NCBI GenBank assembly: GCA_037367405.1
Contig: JAZKJV010010625.1
Location: 186,001-250,000 of the forward strand
DNA length: 64,000 nt
Origin: Ottelia alismoides
Lineage: Eukaryota; Streptophyta; Magnoliopsida; Alismatales; Hydrocharitaceae
Reading direction: 5' to 3'
Part shown: positions 61,303 through 64,000 of the stretch, in pieces
Layout: each line of letters begins with the position of its first letter
How positions within the stretch are numbered: the stretch's first letter is position 1
Program-made: the position numbers and the translations under genes
Notes under the pieces: model-generated
What the model saw: only the letters and a program-made list of their open reading frames with translations
The model's database searches: none
Told to the model about the DNA's origin: nothing

Positions 61303-62345
61303 CCATACTATTCAAGGATGAGCAGCATATGTCACAGGTTGCGTTGACTGCCAGAATTACCCTCACAGTGAAAGACTTCATGCCCCTGTAATTCATTCAT
61401 ATTTCATATGTATTCGATGCTAGGCACACTGATTTCATGGGACCCTTCCCCAACCGTCACGGATTTGAGCACATCCTTCTTGCCATTGATTATGCGACTC
61501 GCTGGGTTGAAGCTATACCCACCTGAGCCGTTGATAGCCATATAGTTGGTTGGTTTATGTGAGAAAACATCATCTCATAGTTCAGAGAACTGAAGATTCC
61601 GATATCAGATGGGGGTACCCATCATAAATAAAGATGTCAAGAAGTTAAGGAAGGACTGCAACATCGAGCATTGAGTCCCTTCTCCTTATCATCCTCGGAT
61701 CAATGGCATGACAGAACTATCCAATAGAGAAATCAAGAAAATTTGCATAAACTTGTGAGGCCAGACAGAAAGAGTTGGTCCAAACTCTTAGACTCTGCCC
61801 TTTGGGCATATTAAACCACCTACAAGTCTCCTTTGGGCATGTCTCCCTATCATCTTACCTATGGAAAGGTGTGCCATCTGCCATTGAATTGATTCATAAA
61901 TCATTATGGACATCGAACTGTTGCATCTTGGACTCACAAAAAGGTGGTCAGCAAAGAAAAGTGGTTCTGAACAGACTCTTGGAATTCCAAGATTATGTGT
62001 ATGATAACATCTTGATGTACAAGGAGAAGGTTAAACACTAGCATGGTCAGTACATCAAATGAAATACCTTCGAGACTGGACAAATATTGTAGTTATTTGA
62101 TTTAAAGTTGAAGATATTCCCAGACAAATTAAAGATAATTGGATAGGGTCATTCATAGTGAAAGAAGTGCGTGACAATAGAAGCATTGTGATATCAGAGT
62201 TGTCATCTGATGCACAACCGTTCACCGTCAATGTTCAGTTACTGAAGCCGTACCTTGAGCATGACACTTTCCCAACCGTTATCGACTCAGACTAAGTGAT
62301 CTGCAATGATGCATCCTTCACAACTCCAGCAGCATCCAGAGATTC
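61303..62345 (+). pseudogene. pol: Integrase core and C-terminus remnant of element E
   Basis: It begins with WPILFKDEQ, continuing the frame cut at 57661. The core follows: [20 protein letters not shown] (first Asp) and [11 protein letters not shown] near 61430-61530, then PISDGGTHH near 61600 and the degraded region of the third catalytic residue near 61720. The C-terminal part has MYKEKVKH near 62010 and VQLLKPYLEHDTFPTVIDSD (near 62230-62295). Many stops and frameshifts. Confidence 0.8.
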
Positions 62346-62452
62346 AGATAACACTCTTAAAAAATGCTTTCTATAGTTTTCTTATTTTCTTCTTTTCTTC
62401 TATTTATTTTCTTTCTTTCCATTCTTTATTTTATTTCTCTCAGTCATCACCG

Positions 62453-62820
62453 CTATACTTAGTATATGATCCATCCTAAGTATAGGGGAGATGAGTGAAT
62501 TCCACCATTCATTCCTTAATCCCTCACATGTCTCCTTTATTGTTAATATTCTTGTCTATACTTAGGGATATTTTATCCTAAGTATAGGGGAAGACATGAC
62601 GAGTTGTTGATATGTTCATTCCCACCCTCAACCCTCCCTGCATGTAGATACAACCAACTATACTTAGGATTATTTCATCCTAAGTATAGGGGGATGGTTG
62701 ACTTCTCATTTTGTGATTCTTTAGTCATTGCAGTATAGACTCTTTTGTACCTAGTAAAAGTTATATCTTTTCTTTTCTCTCCTATCTATGAGGACATAGC
62801 TCAAGCTAGGTATAGAGGGG
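62453..62820 (+). repeat. Element E hairpin array
   Basis: Hairpins lie at 62453-62485, 62556-62587 (11-bp perfect arms CTATACTTAGG / CCTAAGTATAG) and 62658-62689 (13-bp arms CTATACTTAGGAT / ATCCTAAGTATAG), with a degenerate half-site at 62806-62820. Spacing is about 103 bp. The array lies about 110 nt after the integrase remnant. Confidence 0.85.
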
Positions 62821-62829
62821 TCACATACA

Positions 62830-64000
62830 CCTTGTATATACTTTAACCATAACTCGACCTTTCGTATTTCAATAAGTATGGCTAAAATGCAATCAATTAA
62901 TTGTAGAGAACATATTTGTATAAATTTTACTAAAATACTTTGTATATACTGCTTAATAAATCAGGTAAAAATATTTTGCAAAATGTTTGAAAAATGTTTT
63001 GAAAAACTTTTTGACGAAATCTTTTGAAAATCATTTGAAAAAATATTGTATAAATATTATCAACCTTTATAAAAAAAATATTTTGTTTGTAAAAGTTTCT
63101 TCCTTTGTTTGAATTAAAATGTTTTGAAAATCTATTTTCAAATGTTTAGAAAAAGGTTGCAGAAATAGTTTGAAAAATCTATACATACTGTATGAAAAAT
63201 CTTTGCAAAATGGTTATCAAAATTTGTAAAATTTCTGTAATATTAGTCAAATTAGTTTGCAAAATAAAGTTTTCAAAATGTTTGCAAAAATCTTTTCAAA
63301 TTATTTTGAGAACTCTCTATATATATAATTCAAGGAAACAGCGATGTCTAAAGACAGAAGTTTTGGGTTGCAATAAAGCTTCAAAAGAGGGATAGTCTAC
63401 TGGGTCAAGAAGAAAAAGTCCTTATGTAAATTTTATTGTATATAGTATTAAAAAACGAAATAAAAACTCCAAAAAAGTGGACAGAATTGAATGAAAATAA
63501 AATGCATGTCGGAGTACGTTTATATAGTCAATAAGCAAGCTTGAGCTTAAAAGTCATACGTATGTGAGCCTGTAGCCCGATGATGTGGCTACATTGGTCA
63601 AGCATCGCAAGATAGGTAGCTACATTGGCCACCGTCCATTCTTCTCCTCATCTCCTCTTCTTGAGTTGGTTGTACTTGAAGTTAGAAGGGAATACCCCGC
63701 TTCTCGAGGAAAGAGTTGCTGGATTAAGGAATTACGATCACCATGCTGGAGAAGACTGACTTTTACCGCTTCAGCGAGGACAGTTGCATATCACACACAC
63801 TATCCAAGATAGATTCATAGTCATAAGGGTCTACGTATGAGTTGATTATTTTTGCCCGGATATTAATGAGACTTGAGCAAAGTTTTGGTCGATCTCAGAG
63901 GTCGTTGTGCTTCAAATTCGTTTCATAAGAAGGTTCCGACCACATCTAAAATCCAAAGGTCTGACTTAAGCTCCAAACTTTGATTTTATGAAGACGAGTT
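62830..64000 (+). other. Element E conserved 3' non-coding region
   Basis: Degenerate TTTGAAAAA / TTTGCAAAA units fill 62940-63310. Then GCTTCAAAAGAGGGATAGTC (63380-63399) and GAATACCCCGCTTCTCGAGG (63690-63709) follow as in D. The window ends before the PPT. Confidence 0.7.

Larger units (their letters stand above)
52901..64000 (+). mobile_element. Element E: decayed Athila-type gag-pol element
   Basis: It contains, in order, a gag C-terminal remnant, protease, RT, RNase H, the integrase zinc finger, then solo LTR F (57662-61297), the integrase core, hairpin array and shared 3' region. The 5' LTR, PBS and gag N-terminus are missing. By comparison with D, its PPT and 3' LTR should begin roughly 100-150 bp beyond the window end. 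Many stops make it non-functional. Confidence 0.8.

Overview
The window is nuclear, intergenic DNA of a flowering plant with a repeat-rich genome. It is AT-rich, shows no host gene that I can support, and is almost entirely nested LTR retrotransposons. The coding remains (capsid-type Gag, aspartic protease, RT with FLDGYS and FMDDF motifs, RNase H, integrase) have the character of the Ty3/Gypsy Athila/Tat group. The primer binding sites match the 3' end of plant tRNA-Asp (perfectly in one element, with three transitions in two others). The species cannot be named from the sequence.

Layout. Positions 1-1650 hold a cluster of foldback MITEs separated by (TA)n and (TG)n microsatellites. Positions 1650-3297 are unclassified. 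From 3298 a nest of related elements begins. Element D (+ strand, the oldest host) has its 5' LTR at 3298-3911, split by element A and resuming at 28299-30529. Its PBS is at 30532, a decayed protease-type ORF at 31845-33531, its PPT at 36000, and a split 3' LTR at 36015-36458 and 52263-52900. Element A (- strand, 3912-28298) keeps RNase H and integrase only, and its right LTR is split by element B. Element B (- strand, 15391-28080, TSD CTAGG) is the youngest: its 3.45 kb LTRs are almost identical and it carries one intact gag-like ORF and no pol. D's 3' LTR is interrupted by about 2.2 kb of unrelated and DNA-transposon-like sequence, into which element C (- strand, 38161-51799, TSD ATACT) inserted. 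C has a protease-type ORF and no RT or integrase. From about 52900 a decayed gag-pol element E (+ strand) runs to the window end. It is cut between the integrase zinc finger and core by solo LTR F (57662-61297, TSD ATGGC).

The members share their LTR 5' ends, PPT, tRNA-Asp PBS and a roughly 2 kb 3' non-coding region, but differ in what they encode: gag only (B), protease-type ORF only (C, D), or pol (A, E). This suggests a family of partly complementary, trans-dependent members.

The most unusual structure is an array of roughly 32-nt hairpins, spaced about 90-160 bp apart, just after the end of coding in all five elements with an internal region. The typical stem is CTATACTTAGGG / CCCTAAGTATAG. 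The 3' arm plus purine tail of each hairpin closely resembles the element's own PPT. Other shared signals are a purine block in U3, a G-box palindrome paired with an inverted W-box in the LTRs of A, C and F, and a conserved block in the untranslated leader. Alignments and counts were made by eye.
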